Below are positions 44,001-53,800 of a DNA stretch of 64,000 nt, piece by piece (positions within the stretch are counted from its first letter, which is position 1; each line of letters opens with the position of its first letter). The stretch is from an uncultured Bacteroidota bacterium (GTDB lineage Bacteria; Bacteroidota; Bacteroidia; Chitinophagales; Chitinophagaceae), in contig CAIJFI010000008.1 in assembly GCA_903819975.1 (NCBI GenBank), positions 1 through 64,000 on the forward strand, read 5' to 3'. The notes beneath the pieces were generated by a model, which saw only the letters and a list, made by a program, of their open reading frames with translations, was not told the DNA's origin and did no database searches. A program made the position numbers and the translations under genes.

Positions 44001-44666
44001 ATGTCAATGTTAGCTGCAACTATTGCTATTAAAGGACTGCCAATGCTTCATATGGAAGATAAGGTTGCTTTTGCTTTGCAGTGCATGGAGGATTTTGATG
44101 TACAACATTTGCCTGTTATTAAAGACGATTATTTTATAGGTGTAGCATTTAAATCCGACTTATTAGATGCAAATGAAACACTTGCTTTAGAAACTATTAG
44201 TGATCAATTATTGAAAATTGGCATAGCGGGTTCTGCACATTTTTTAGCCGCATTGGATTTATTTACTAAACATCACTTGTCTTTATTGCCTGTTTTAAAT
44301 GAACAACAAGAATGTATAGGGGTTATAACACAACAACATTTAAACGACAGCCTTGCACAATTTTTAGGAGTTGCAAAGCCAGGCGCTATATTGGTTTTAT
44401 CTGTTTCTCCTTTCCAATATTCTTTAGCCGAAATGAGCAGACTAGTGGAAACCAATAATGCACAAATTGTGCAATTAAATAGTTTTTATGATGAAGCTAA
44501 CGGCAGCTTAGTGGTAACACTAAAATTAAATAGGGACGAAGCTGGTGCAATCATTGCAACCTTTCAAAGATACGATTACCAAGTGCTTCACTATTTTGGC
44601 AACTCCCCTTTAAATAATGATATAGAAGATCATTATCATCATTTAATGAATTATTTAGATGTTTAA
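44001..44666 (+). CDS. CBS-pair (with ACT-like) protein
   Basis: 222 residues starting at the ATG at 44001; a start at 43947 would overlap the hydrolase and is rejected. Two CBS repeats (MLHMEDKVAFALQCMEDFDVQHLPVIKDDYFIGVAF, then HHLSLLPVLNEQQECIGVITQ), followed by an ACT-like part (GAILVLSVSPFQYSLAEMSRLVETNNAQIVQL). CBS pairs bind adenosyl nucleotides. The 3' end overlaps the next gene by eight bases. Confidence 0.85.
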   Translation: MSMLAATIAIKGLPMLHMEDKVAFALQCMEDFDVQHLPVIKDDYFIGVAFKSDLLDANETLALETISDQLLKIGIAGSAHFLAALDLFTKHHLSLLPVLNEQQECIGVITQQHLNDSLAQFLGVAKPGAILVLSVSPFQYSLAEMSRLVETNNAQIVQLNSFYDEANGSLVVTLKLNRDEAGAIIATFQRYDYQVLHYFGNSPLNNDIEDHYHHLMNYLDV

Positions 44667-46056
44667 ATTATTTATTCCAACTTGTTTATTTGTATTGGTA
44701 TTTGTTGGGGTACAGGTTAAAGCAAATGGTCAAATTACAATTGCACATATAGATATAGAGGGTAACACAAGAACCAAACCATATATAATTTTAAGGGAAC
44801 TCCCTTATCAAGTGGGGACTGTAATTTCAATGGATTCTATTTCAAGTTTAAACACACTTGCAAAACAACAATTAATTAATACTTCTTTATTTACAGATGC
44901 TCAAGTAACGGCTCAAGAGACAGACGGTCATAACCTTAATATTAAAATTAAAGTAACCGAAAGGTGGTATTTTTTCCCACTGCCTTATTTTAGATGGGTC
45001 GATAGAAATTTAAGTGAATGGTGGAACACACAACACCACAGCCTAGATAGGGTGAATTATGGAATTAACTTTAGGCAAGCCAATGCAACTGGGAATAACG
45101 ACCGCCTTACACTTGGACTTATAACTGGATACACGCAACAAGCAGTTGCCAGATACAACTTTCCTTACTTGGACAAAAAACTAAAATTTGGTATGGGTTT
45201 GGGATGGCAATACTTTACGCAAAAAGAATTGAATACTTCTACTTTTTCTGATAAACAAGTTTTCACAAAAACACTAAGCACAATTCAAAGTGGATATAGA
45301 GCCAATATAAATTTAAGCTATCGTTCTAATTTATATGAAAGACATGGTGTGCAGATAGGAATCGGCAATTCTGAAATTACTGATTCTGCGTTATTAGTGC
45401 AACCAAATTATTTCCCAAATCACGGCAAGTCACTTTCTTATTTTGATTTATCTTACACATATTCAAAAATAAAATTTGATTATAACGCATATCCATCTGA
45501 AGGTAACAGCGCTGAATTTGGGTTTTATCAACGTTTTTCGGGCAGTAATAATCTTAGTTCATTTCAATTTAGAAAACTACACGCCCATCATATTTCTGCC
45601 AACAATTTTTACTTATTAGAATCAAATTCACAAGTTAAAATAGTGCCTAATCAAAACTATATGGATAGTAGATTAATGGGTTATGGTACAATGCAAATGA
45701 ATGGATTTGAATACTATGTTATAGACGGGAACGCAGGTACTATTGCAAAAGCAGAATGGCATCATTTATTAGGAAGCTATACGGTGCCTAAAAAAAGTGG
45801 AATAGGTATTGTTGATCGATTTAACAAGCACTTACCTGAGATTAAATACCAGTTTTGGCTAAAGGCCTTTACCAACTTAGGATATGCGTATAGCCAATAT
45901 CCTAGCAATGCGAGTAAATTATCAAATACCCTGTTAAGATCAGCTGGAGTTGGGCTAGATGTTATTAGCATTTACGACCTAGTTATAAAAATTGATTATA
46001 GTGTGAATCAGTTGGGGGACAAAGGGTTATATTTGCATGGCGGAATTAATTTTTAA
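44659..46056 (+). CDS. Omp85-like protein with a single POTRA domain
   Basis: 465 residues. Signal peptide ending near VKANGQ, then one POTRA domain (ITIAHIDIEGNTRTKPYIILRELPYQVG, then the KVTERWYFFPLPYF end), then a beta barrel with strands such as RVNYGINFRQANATGNNDRLTLG and KSLSYFDLSYTYSKIKFDYNAYPSEG. This is a BamA/TamA-like architecture but much shorter than BamA in this window. Function unknown; perhaps an outer-membrane assembly or lipid factor. Overlaps the CBS gene and precedes nadK by eight bases. Confidence 0.8.
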   Translation: MFKLFIPTCLFVLVFVGVQVKANGQITIAHIDIEGNTRTKPYIILRELPYQVGTVISMDSISSLNTLAKQQLINTSLFTDAQVTAQETDGHNLNIKIKVTERWYFFPLPYFRWVDRNLSEWWNTQHHSLDRVNYGINFRQANATGNNDRLTLGLITGYTQQAVARYNFPYLDKKLKFGMGLGWQYFTQKELNTSTFSDKQVFTKTLSTIQSGYRANINLSYRSNLYERHGVQIGIGNSEITDSALLVQPNYFPNHGKSLSYFDLSYTYSKIKFDYNAYPSEGNSAEFGFYQRFSGSNNLSSFQFRKLHAHHISANNFYLLESNSQVKIVPNQNYMDSRLMGYGTMQMNGFEYYVIDGNAGTIAKAEWHHLLGSYTVPKKSGIGIVDRFNKHLPEIKYQFWLKAFTNLGYAYSQYPSNASKLSNTLLRSAGVGLDVISIYDLVIKIDYSVNQLGDKGLYLHGGINF

Positions 46057-46064
46057 TTTTTCAC

Positions 46065-46946
46065 ATGAAAGTTGCAATTTATAGTAGGGGTGTAGATTTA
46101 GATCAACAGCAATCTTTGAATGCATTGTTGTTTGAATTGAATAGATATGATATTACTATTTATGTGTTCGAGGATTTATTAGTAAAATTTTCATTACAAA
46201 ATCCTGCCGAAAAAGAACCGCTTATTCCATTTAGTTGTTCCTCTGATTTACATAATACTATCGACTGTTTAATTAGTTTAGGAGGAGACGGCACAGTGTT
46301 AGATGCAATTACTTTAGTTGGCGATACCAATATCCCAATTTTAGGAATTAACTATGGTCGCCTAGGATTTTTAGCATCTATTTCAAAAGACGAATTAAGT
46401 TTAATGGTAGATGCATTAGTGAATAGGACTTATGTGATTGAGAAAAGATCATTAATGCATTTAGATGCTAACCTACCTATATTTGGTGCAACTCCCTTTG
46501 CATTAAATGAATTTGCGATTCATAAGAGAGATACCTCTCCAATGATAAAAATCCACACTTATTTAAATGGAGAATTTCTTAATTCCTATTGGGCAGACGG
46601 ATTAATAGTTGCTACACCAACAGGTTCTACAGGTTATAATATGAGCTGTAATGGTCCAATTCTTTTCCCAGACTCTTCAAGTTTTGTGATAACTCCAGTT
46701 GCCCCACATAATTTAAACGTACGTTCTATAGTAGTTCCAGACAGTTCTGTTATTTCTTTTGAAATAGAAGGACGCACCGAAGAATTAATATGTGCAATGG
46801 ATGCACGCAAGGAAATTGTACCAAAGAATATCGAATTGGCTGTCAAGAAAGAAAATTTCTCAATACATTTTATTCGACTCAACGAAAATAGTTATCTTTC
46901 AACTCTTAGAACTAAGCTTACTTGGGGGCTAGATAAAAGAAATTAA
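46065..46946 (+). CDS. nadK: NAD kinase
   Basis: 293 residues with LGGDGTVLDAI (the GGDGT phosphate loop), NEFAIHKRDTSPM and DGLIVATPTGSTGYNMSCNGPI. It makes NADP from NAD and ATP. Three bases separate it from porG, in the usual Bacteroidota nadK-porG-uppS-bamA order. Confidence 0.97.
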   Translation: MKVAIYSRGVDLDQQQSLNALLFELNRYDITIYVFEDLLVKFSLQNPAEKEPLIPFSCSSDLHNTIDCLISLGGDGTVLDAITLVGDTNIPILGINYGRLGFLASISKDELSLMVDALVNRTYVIEKRSLMHLDANLPIFGATPFALNEFAIHKRDTSPMIKIHTYLNGEFLNSYWADGLIVATPTGSTGYNMSCNGPILFPDSSSFVITPVAPHNLNVRSIVVPDSSVISFEIEGRTEELICAMDARKEIVPKNIELAVKKENFSIHFIRLNENSYLSTLRTKLTWGLDKRN

Positions 46947-46949
46947 TAC

Positions 46950-47771
46950 ATGCGTAGAATTCAACTTATATTTTTAATGACAAGTATCTTGTTCGCCATT
47001 AATTTGTCGGCACAACATATTTCGTTGATTGAAAATAAGGGTGAGATTGGCATAATGGGAGGAGGTTCTTTTTATAGAGGAGATATCGCTTCTGATGTTT
47101 TATTTTTTAAACCTAATTTCGGCGCTTTTTATAAAAAGCAATTGAATGACTATGTTGGTGTAAGACTTAATTACGAATACATTTCAATTGGGGCAAACGA
47201 CATGCAATCCAATAACTACTATCAACATATGCGTGCTTTAAATTTTACACGCGTATCGCATGACGTAAGTATAATGGGTGAATTTTATTTTTCTAAGTTT
47301 ATCAATGGGAATAAAAAGTACAATTTTTCTCCCTATTTAGGATTTGGAATTGGTGCTTGGAAATCCATTAGCGGAACCACAAACTTAGATACACCAACTA
47401 CACAGAGAACTATTACATTTCCTATCAATCTTGGATTTAAATATAATGTGAAAGGTCCTTGGAATTTATTTGGAGAGGTTACTTACCGTTTCACTAATTC
47501 AGACAAGATTGATTATTTCGCAGATGAAACCTTTCATATTCCTACAGGGCTTCCTTATGGTTTACCAGCAAATCAATATGGATTACAAGCTAGCACTTCA
47601 GGGAATGACCAATATTTTACTGCTAAATTGGGTATTTCCTATAATTTGTTGACCATTTATGGTCCGGATAAACCAAAAACGTCTAGAAAGTGGCTATTCT
47701 TTAAAAGTAGGGAGCAACAACCCTATAAATCTAAGTCTAGAGGGATATTTGGCTTCTTGAAACGCAAATAA
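46950..47771 (+). CDS. porG: PorG-like outer-membrane protein (DUF6089)
   Basis: 273 residues. Signal peptide (FLMTSILFAINLSAQH), then an eight-stranded barrel with GEIGIMGGGSFYRGDIASD, NYEYISIGANDMQSNNYYQHMRALNF and FSPYLGFGIGAWKS, and a basic tail. The nadK-porG-uppS-bamA order is what identifies PorG, a T9SS outer-membrane component that binds the PorK-PorN ring in Porphyromonas. It fits with the T9SS sorting domain at 24722. Confidence 0.8.
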   Translation: MRRIQLIFLMTSILFAINLSAQHISLIENKGEIGIMGGGSFYRGDIASDVLFFKPNFGAFYKKQLNDYVGVRLNYEYISIGANDMQSNNYYQHMRALNFTRVSHDVSIMGEFYFSKFINGNKKYNFSPYLGFGIGAWKSISGTTNLDTPTTQRTITFPINLGFKYNVKGPWNLFGEVTYRFTNSDKIDYFADETFHIPTGLPYGLPANQYGLQASTSGNDQYFTAKLGISYNLLTIYGPDKPKTSRKWLFFKSREQQPYKSKSRGIFGFLKRK

Positions 47772-47797
47772 GCAGGGTATTTTCTTATTTTTACATT

Positions 47798-48529
47798 ATG
47801 GAAACATTGGATATGACCAGGCTACCTAAACATATTGCTATCATCATGGATGGTAATGGAAGGTGGGCTAAGGATCAGGGGCAGGATAGGCTTTTTGGCC
47901 ATTATCACGGAGTGGTGAGTGTGAGAAAAATAGTAGAAGCAGCAACCGAAATTGGCATCCAATATCTAACCTTATATGCCTTTAGTACCGAAAATTGGGA
48001 TAGACCTGAGGCTGAGGTAACTGGCTTAATGACGCTATTTGTGGACACAATTGCCAAAGAAGTACCTGATTTACATAAAAATAATATCAAATTACAGTTT
48101 ATAGGTAACCTTAATATGTTACCAGATCATGCAAAAAAGGCACTTGCCGATGCAACTACTCAAACTGCTCAAAATACTGGATTAACATTGGTAATTGCAT
48201 TAAGTTATAGTGGTAGATGGGAGTTGATTGAAGCCACTAAATCTATAGCTCAGAAAGTCAAAAATGGCGAATTGGCGGTAGAAGCTATAAATGAGGAAGT
48301 ATTTGCCGAAAACCTTGCTACCAAAGGAATTCCAGATCCAGAACTCATGATTCGAACTAGTGGAGAGTGCAGGATTAGCAATTTTTTATTGTTTCAATTG
48401 GCCTATGCTGAATTTTACTTTACCGAAACCAGATGGCCTGAATTTAGAAAGGAACATTTGGTGGAAGCCTTGTTGCAATACCAGTCACGTGAACGTCGAT
48501 TTGGCAAAACAAGCGCACAGGTTCAATAG
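47798..48529 (+). CDS. uppS: Isoprenyl transferase (undecaprenyl diphosphate synthase)
   Basis: 243 residues. IIMDGNGRWAKDQGQDRLFGHYHGV (catalytic Asp and the GNGRWA motif), LYAFSTENWDRP and DLMIRTSGECRISNFLLFQLAYAEFYFTETRWPEF. It condenses isopentenyl diphosphate units to the C55 lipid carrier for peptidoglycan and O-antigen. 26 bases after porG. Confidence 0.97.
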   Translation: METLDMTRLPKHIAIIMDGNGRWAKDQGQDRLFGHYHGVVSVRKIVEAATEIGIQYLTLYAFSTENWDRPEAEVTGLMTLFVDTIAKEVPDLHKNNIKLQFIGNLNMLPDHAKKALADATTQTAQNTGLTLVIALSYSGRWELIEATKSIAQKVKNGELAVEAINEEVFAENLATKGIPDPELMIRTSGECRISNFLLFQLAYAEFYFTETRWPEFRKEHLVEALLQYQSRERRFGKTSAQVQ

Positions 48530-48617
48530 ATTATAAAATAAAATAATATATTTTATTTTGTTTTTTAACAAAGACTTTGAAATATTACGAGTAATTTGCG
48601 ACACTTTTAAATCATAA

Positions 48618-51374
48618 ATGTTTAGCCCCAAGCAGATGCAGAAATCTCTCCAATTTATTATAGGTGTTTTATTCCTAGTTTTATCTACTAGCTCTAGTTT
48701 TGGGCAGGATACTCCGGTTAAAGACACAGTTTCCCAAATCAATGCGAAACTGATGGGAATTTTTAATCAAAAAACACCTACAAAATATAAGATTCGCAAC
48801 ATCAAAGTTGTTGGAAATCAGAACTTTGATGAAGCACTTTTATTGTCTTTATCTACTATTAATACTGGCGACGAAGTAACTATTCCAGGTGGTGATAATT
48901 TCGGGAAAGTAATCCATAAATTGATGGATCAAAATTACTTTAGCGATGTAAGTGTTTATTTAACAGATGTTCAAGATAATCAAATAGACATTGAAATTAG
49001 TGTTGTTGAAAGACCTCGTTTATCTAAATTTAATTTCATTGGAATTCGCAAATCAGATAACGATGAACTTTCAGGTAAAACAGGTTTACTTCCAAATAGG
49101 GTTGTTACTGAGAATATGAAAATCACTGCAGTAGAAGGTATTAAAAAGTTTTATGCAGAAAAAGGTTTCCAGGATGTAAAAGTGACTATTAAAGAAAAGA
49201 AAGATCCAGCTAGAAAAAATAATTTGTTACTAGATTTTGTTGTTGACAAAGGCCCTAAAGTGCGTATCAACAATATTAATTTTGGCGGGAACAAAGTAGA
49301 AGAGGGCAAGCTTAAAAAAAGTTTGAAAGAAATTCATGAGAAGCCTAGATTAACCTTATATCCAATCAATGATAAACCAATGATTGTGAAAACTACTCCT
49401 TATACTTTTGATGAGTATTTAAGAGAGAAAGGTTATTTAACATTTACAAAGACTAGAAAAATATTAAACCCATATGCTAGAATTTCTTTCTCTTCAGCTA
49501 AGTTTAATCCAAAGAAATTTGACGAGAGTAAAGATAATTTATTAAACTACTACAACTCTTTAGGTTTTAGAGATGCTGTGATTGAAAAAGATACAGTATA
49601 TCATAATGCAGCTGGCAATTTGAACATTGACATGCAATTAAAAGAGGGTCGTAAATATTATTTCGGAAATATCACTTGGAGAGGAAATACAAAATATCCG
49701 GATTCATTATTATCTGCAATTTTAAATATTAAAAAAGGGTCAACTTATAATCGTGAAACTTTATATAATAAGTTAGGAAAAACACAAACTGCCGAAGGTG
49801 GTGACATTAGCGGATTATACCAAGACGATGGTTATTTATTTTTTGCAGTTGATCCAATTGAAACTGCAGTTTATAATGATACAATCGATTATGAAATTAG
49901 ATTAAGAGAAGGTCCGCAAGCAACTATTAAAACAGTTCGTATTACTGGCAACGAAAAAACAAAAGATTTTGTTATTCGTCGTGAAATTAGAACAGTCCCA
50001 GGCGACAAATTTAGCCGTACATTATTAATTCGTTCTCAACGTGAAATTGCGCAGTTAAACTTTTTTGATCAAGAAAAAATAAGACCAGAACCCGTTCCGA
50101 ATCCAGAAGATGGAACAGTGGATATTAACTATAGTGTAGAAGAAAAATCTAGCGATCAGTTAGAATTGAGTGCTGGATGGGGAGGTTATATTGGACTAAC
50201 TGGAACACTAGGTGTTACTTTTAACAACTTCTCTTCTAAAAATTTATTTAAGAAATCTGCTTGGGATCCATTGCCAATGGGTGACGGTCAAAAGTTAAGC
50301 GTACGTGTTCAAAGTAATGGTAAAGCTTTCCGTTCTATCAATACTTCTTTCACAGAACCATGGTTTGGTGGAATAAAAAGAAATTCATTAACAGTAAGCG
50401 TATTTAATACCAAGTATGGTCAAACAATTGACCAAGCAACAGGTATTTACGATATTAATGCTGCAGATAATCAATATATCTCAACAACAGGTGCTACCAT
50501 TTCATTCGGTCGCCAATTGGCATGGCCGGATGACTATTTCTCATTTAGCTATGGTTTAAACTTTACGAGATATACTTTAAAGAATTATCCAATTGATCCT
50601 TATAACTTACCAAATTTCAAAAATGGCAATGTAAACAATATCAATATCCGTTTAGCATTACAAAGAACTTCGGTGGATCAACCTTTGTTCCCAAGAACAG
50701 GTTCTACTTTCTTATTAAGCGGTCAATTTACTCCACCATATTCTTTGATAGATCCATCTGTGAATACGGGTGATAATAAGTTTGAATTATTAGAATACCA
50801 TAAATGGAGATTTAATGGAGAATGGTTTATTCCATTAGGCAAGCCAGCAGGTGAAGATCATAACAAACAATTCGTTTTACGCTTTGCTGCTAAATATGGT
50901 TTCCTTGGAAGATATAATACTGACTTAAGTATTTCTCCTTTTGAAAGATTCCAATTAGGTGATGCTGGTTTAAGTAATCAGTTTGCATTATTAGGATATG
51001 ATATCATTGCACAAAGAGGTTACCCTGTTTATCAAAATTCTAATCCTAAAATTAATCCTGATCAACAAACAGCTACACAGCACTTTACTATATTTAATAA
51101 ATACGCAATGGAAGTAAGATATCCATTAAGTTTAGCTGCAAGTAGTACCATTTATGCTTTAGGATTTTTTGAAGCAGCAAACGGATGGTATAGTATGAAA
51201 GATTACAATCCATTTGAATTAAGACGTTCGGTAGGTATTGGTATGCGTTTTTACCTACCTATGTTTGGTTTATTAGGATTTGACTACGGCGTAGGTATTG
51301 ATAGATTAAATAGCACTAATACGCTTAAAGATGCAGGTAGATTTACCTTCATGTTAGGCTATGAACCAGAATAG
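48618..51374 (+). CDS. bamA: Outer membrane protein assembly factor BamA
   Basis: 918 residues. Signal peptide (LQFIIGVLFLVLSTSSSFGQD), five POTRA domains (the first YKIRNIKVVGNQNFDEALLLSLS, the last ATIKTVRITGNEKTKDFVIRREIRT), then a 16-stranded barrel with the conserved end FGFDYGVG-type text. It inserts barrel proteins in the outer membrane. Skp-like genes follow, the first overlapping the end region. Confidence 0.97.
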   Translation: MFSPKQMQKSLQFIIGVLFLVLSTSSSFGQDTPVKDTVSQINAKLMGIFNQKTPTKYKIRNIKVVGNQNFDEALLLSLSTINTGDEVTIPGGDNFGKVIHKLMDQNYFSDVSVYLTDVQDNQIDIEISVVERPRLSKFNFIGIRKSDNDELSGKTGLLPNRVVTENMKITAVEGIKKFYAEKGFQDVKVTIKEKKDPARKNNLLLDFVVDKGPKVRINNINFGGNKVEEGKLKKSLKEIHEKPRLTLYPINDKPMIVKTTPYTFDEYLREKGYLTFTKTRKILNPYARISFSSAKFNPKKFDESKDNLLNYYNSLGFRDAVIEKDTVYHNAAGNLNIDMQLKEGRKYYFGNITWRGNTKYPDSLLSAILNIKKGSTYNRETLYNKLGKTQTAEGGDISGLYQDDGYLFFAVDPIETAVYNDTIDYEIRLREGPQATIKTVRITGNEKTKDFVIRREIRTVPGDKFSRTLLIRSQREIAQLNFFDQEKIRPEPVPNPEDGTVDINYSVEEKSSDQLELSAGWGGYIGLTGTLGVTFNNFSSKNLFKKSAWDPLPMGDGQKLSVRVQSNGKAFRSINTSFTEPWFGGIKRNSLTVSVFNTKYGQTIDQATGIYDINAADNQYISTTGATISFGRQLAWPDDYFSFSYGLNFTRYTLKNYPIDPYNLPNFKNGNVNNINIRLALQRTSVDQPLFPRTGSTFLLSGQFTPPYSLIDPSVNTGDNKFELLEYHKWRFNGEWFIPLGKPAGEDHNKQFVLRFAAKYGFLGRYNTDLSISPFERFQLGDAGLSNQFALLGYDIIAQRGYPVYQNSNPKINPDQQTATQHFTIFNKYAMEVRYPLSLAASSTIYALGFFEAANGWYSMKDYNPFELRRSVGIGMRFYLPMFGLLGFDYGVGIDRLNSTNTLKDAGRFTFMLGYEPE

Positions 51375-51378
51375 ACAA

Positions 51379-51924
51379 ATGATAAAATCATTTTTTATGA
51401 AATTTAATAAGTTTTTAGTTTTACTTGTAGTTGGAGCGTTTTTTACATTATCTGTGAACGCGCAGCAATCTAGATATGCCGTGATTAATACTAAGTATAT
51501 TTTAGAGAAGATTCCCGAATACAAGGATGCTGATAAAAAATTAAAGGAATTAGGTGACCAATGGCAAACAGAGATTGACGAAAAGCAAATTGCCTTGGAT
51601 AAAATGTATAAAAACTATGAGGCTGAGCAGTTTATGCTTTCAGAAGACCTTAAGAAAAAGCGTGAAGATGAGCTTTTTATGAAAGAGAAGGAATTGAGGG
51701 ATTTGCAAAAGAAGCGTTTTGGATACGAAGGAGACCTGTTTAAAGAGCGCCAAAAACTAGTAAAGCCAATTCAGGATAAGGTATATAATGCAGTTCAAAA
51801 ATTGGCTGTTGCCCGTTCTTATGACTTCATTTTGGATAAAAGTGAAGGAATAACCATTATATTTGCTGACCCGAAATTGGATAAAAGCGACGAAATTTTA
51901 AGACAATTAGGGATCAATAATTAA
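51379..51924 (+). CDS. Periplasmic chaperone OmpH/Skp family, first copy
   Basis: 182 residues from the ATG at 51379. The frame also has ATG at 51361 (inside bamA) and at 51397 (MKFNKFLVLLVVGAFF), which would begin directly at the signal peptide; the last is plausible. RYAVINTKYILEKIPEYKDADKKLKELG and the long coiled coil (KQIALDKMYKNYEAEQFMLSEDLKKKR) are Skp features. It keeps unfolded barrel proteins soluble for BamA. Confidence 0.92.
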   Translation: MIKSFFMKFNKFLVLLVVGAFFTLSVNAQQSRYAVINTKYILEKIPEYKDADKKLKELGDQWQTEIDEKQIALDKMYKNYEAEQFMLSEDLKKKREDELFMKEKELRDLQKKRFGYEGDLFKERQKLVKPIQDKVYNAVQKLAVARSYDFILDKSEGITIIFADPKLDKSDEILRQLGINN

Positions 51925-51947
51925 AACACAAACACAAAAAATAGAGT

Positions 51948-52574
51948 ATGAAAAAAGGTTTCTTATTTGCAGCTGTATTATTAGTTGCAATTTCTTTTAC
52001 AAACAGTGCTTCTGCACAAGCTCCAGTTAAAATTGGTTACTTTGACGAACAAAGCCTTATTGGTTTATTCCCTGGTATCCAAGAAAAATTAGATACCATC
52101 TTGCAATCATTTGCAAAAGATTCTTTACAAGAAGAGTATAACTACACTTTAAAAGATTTTCAAGTTAAAGATAGTATCTATAAAAAAGATTCAGCTGATT
52201 TAGCTAAAAGACCAAAGGCGTTAGAATTGGCTACAACCGATTTAAATCGTTTAAAATACAAGTTGATCAACTGGCAACAGTATCAACAAGAGTCTATGCA
52301 ACAAAAGCAAGAGCAAATTTTATTGCCTTACAGACAAAAAATTTATGCTGCATTAAGCGAAGTTGTTGCTGAAAACAAATACACTTGGGTATTAAATGCA
52401 AACGCATTATCTCCATATTATCAACCTTCAATTGCTGATAACTTATCTATCAGAGCTGCTTTAAAATTAAAGCTTGCTTTACCTAAGGAAGTAGAAGAAG
52501 CATTTAGAGTTGCTACAGGTGGTGCTCCAGCAAAAGCGGCTGCTCCAGCTAAGGCTCCTGCTAAGAAAGGATAA
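51948..52574 (+). CDS. Periplasmic chaperone OmpH/Skp family, second copy
   Basis: 208 residues. Signal peptide (LFAAVLLVAISFTNSASAQ), PVKIGYFDEQSLIGLFPGIQEKL, a Lys-rich coiled coil and an Ala/Pro/Lys-rich tail (KAAAPAKAPAKKG) that is not found in the first copy and may bind the cell wall. Same operon as bamA and the first Skp gene. Confidence 0.92.
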   Translation: MKKGFLFAAVLLVAISFTNSASAQAPVKIGYFDEQSLIGLFPGIQEKLDTILQSFAKDSLQEEYNYTLKDFQVKDSIYKKDSADLAKRPKALELATTDLNRLKYKLINWQQYQQESMQQKQEQILLPYRQKIYAALSEVVAENKYTWVLNANALSPYYQPSIADNLSIRAALKLKLALPKEVEEAFRVATGGAPAKAAAPAKAPAKKG

Positions 52575-52594
52575 TATTGAAAAATATATTTTGA

Positions 52595-52625
52595 AAGAAC
52601 CTCGTTGTTATGCAACGAGGTTCTT
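52595..52625 (+). terminator. Terminator-like hairpin after the Skp genes
   Basis: 13-bp arms AAGAACCTCGTTG and CAACGAGGTTCTT around TTATG, followed by AGTTTT. It could end the bamA-skp unit; the murI start is 25 bases on. Confidence 0.7.
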
Positions 52626-52649
52626 AGTTTTACACCAAGAATTAATTTT

Positions 52650-53471
52650 ATGTCTGCACCCATTGGCGTTTTTGATAGTGGATATGGTGGATTAACCATC
52701 TTGAAGGAATTGAAAAAACAATTACCTCAACATGATTATATCTACCTAGGTGATAATGCGCGCGCTCCTTATGGGACAAGATCATTTGAAACTGTTTACC
52801 AATACACATTGGAAGCAGTAAAATGGTTTTTTGATCAAGGTTGTTCATTGGTAATCCTCGCATGTAATACAGCATCTGCAAAAGCATTGCGTAATATCCA
52901 ACAATTAGACCTGCCGCATATTGCTCCAGACAAACGTGTATTAGGAGTAATTCGTCCATCTTCCGAAGTATTGGGGAATTATACTAATTCGAATCATGTA
53001 GGCATTATGGCAACCTTAGGTACGGTGCAAAGTGATAGTTATATAATAGAATTATCTAAGTTTTTCCCTAAAGTTCATGTTCATCAGCAAGCCTGTCCAA
53101 TGTGGGTGCCACTAATTGAAAATGGAGAATATGATAAGCCCGGCGCAGACTATTTTGTGAAAGGATACTTAGATGAGCTATTTAGCCAATCTAAGGACAT
53201 TGATACTATTTTGCTTGCATGCACTCATTATCCTTTATTGGAGGCTAAAATAAAGTCCTATTTGCCCGAAGGGGTCAAATTAGTGTCTCAGGGGGACATT
53301 GTAGCTGATAGTTTGGTCAAATATTTGCAAATTCACCCCGAAATAGACCAAAAATGTAGCAAAAATGGAAAAATCCAGTTTTACACTACAGACAACGCTC
53401 AAACCTTCGAAAAACAGGCCAGTAGCTTCTTTGGACAAAAAATTGAAGCAAATCACACAGATTTAGCATAA
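52650..53471 (+). CDS. murI: Glutamate racemase
   Basis: From the ATG at 52650 the protein is 273 residues. GVFDSGYGGLTILKEL, YLGDNARAPYG, ACNTASA (first catalytic Cys) and LLACTHYPLLEAKI (second catalytic Cys) match MurI, which makes D-glutamate for peptidoglycan. An upstream in-frame TTG at 52605 would lie inside the terminator hairpin and is rejected. Confidence 0.97.
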   Translation: MSAPIGVFDSGYGGLTILKELKKQLPQHDYIYLGDNARAPYGTRSFETVYQYTLEAVKWFFDQGCSLVILACNTASAKALRNIQQLDLPHIAPDKRVLGVIRPSSEVLGNYTNSNHVGIMATLGTVQSDSYIIELSKFFPKVHVHQQACPMWVPLIENGEYDKPGADYFVKGYLDELFSQSKDIDTILLACTHYPLLEAKIKSYLPEGVKLVSQGDIVADSLVKYLQIHPEIDQKCSKNGKIQFYTTDNAQTFEKQASSFFGQKIEANHTDLA

Positions 53472-53488
53472 GATTTCAAAAAATACCC

Positions 53489-53496
53489 TATTTTTG
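53489..53496 (+). promoter_or_regulatory. -7 promoter box of rpmH
   Basis: TATTTTTG matches TAnnTTTG, 84 bases before the rpmH start, leaving a leader that holds a 16-codon frame. Confidence 0.5.
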
Positions 53497-53518
53497 CCGT
53501 CCTTTCACAGGTAGTGGT

Positions 53519-53569
53519 ATGGTGACTGCTATTGAACGTGGAAACAATATTAGCGAACTAAGTAAGTAA
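53519..53569 (+). CDS. Possible leader peptide before rpmH
   Basis: ATG GTG ... TAA, 16 codons ([16 protein letters not shown]), ends ten bases before the rpmH start. It could be a regulatory leader or chance. No comparison was possible. Confidence 0.25.
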   Translation: MVTAIERGNNISELSK

Positions 53570-53579
53570 AAAAAACAAG

Positions 53580-53735
53580 ATGAAACGTACATTTCAACCT
53601 CATAAACGTCGTCGTAAATCAGTTCATGGTTTTCGTAAGCGTATGGAATCAGCTAATGGTCGTAAAGTATTAGCAAGCCGCCGTAAGAAAGGACGCAAGA
53701 AACTAACTGTATCTAGCGAGAAAGGATTAAAATAA
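53580..53735 (+). CDS. rpmH: 50S ribosomal protein L34
   Basis: 51 residues: [22 protein letters not shown] and [15 protein letters not shown] match L34 throughout (its hallmark KRTFQPxxRxRxxxHGFRxRM). It is too short for long-frame listings but is clear. It is followed by a terminator hairpin and rnpA, in the typical order rpmH-rnpA-yidD. Confidence 0.97.
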   Translation: MKRTFQPHKRRRKSVHGFRKRMESANGRKVLASRRKKGRKKLTVSSEKGLK

Positions 53736-53767
53736 TTTAATCTCTATCCGTAGAAACTTATAATTTT

Positions 53768-53799
53768 AAAGTCCTCCCGAATTTCGAGAGGACTTTTTT
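53768..53799 (+). terminator. Terminator directly before rnpA
   Basis: AAAGTCCTC and GAGGACTTT arms with an inner CGA/TCG pairing, then TTT. It ends one base before the ATG of rnpA at 53801, so it may act as an attenuator that lowers rnpA relative to rpmH. Confidence 0.75.
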
Positions 53800-53800
53800 A

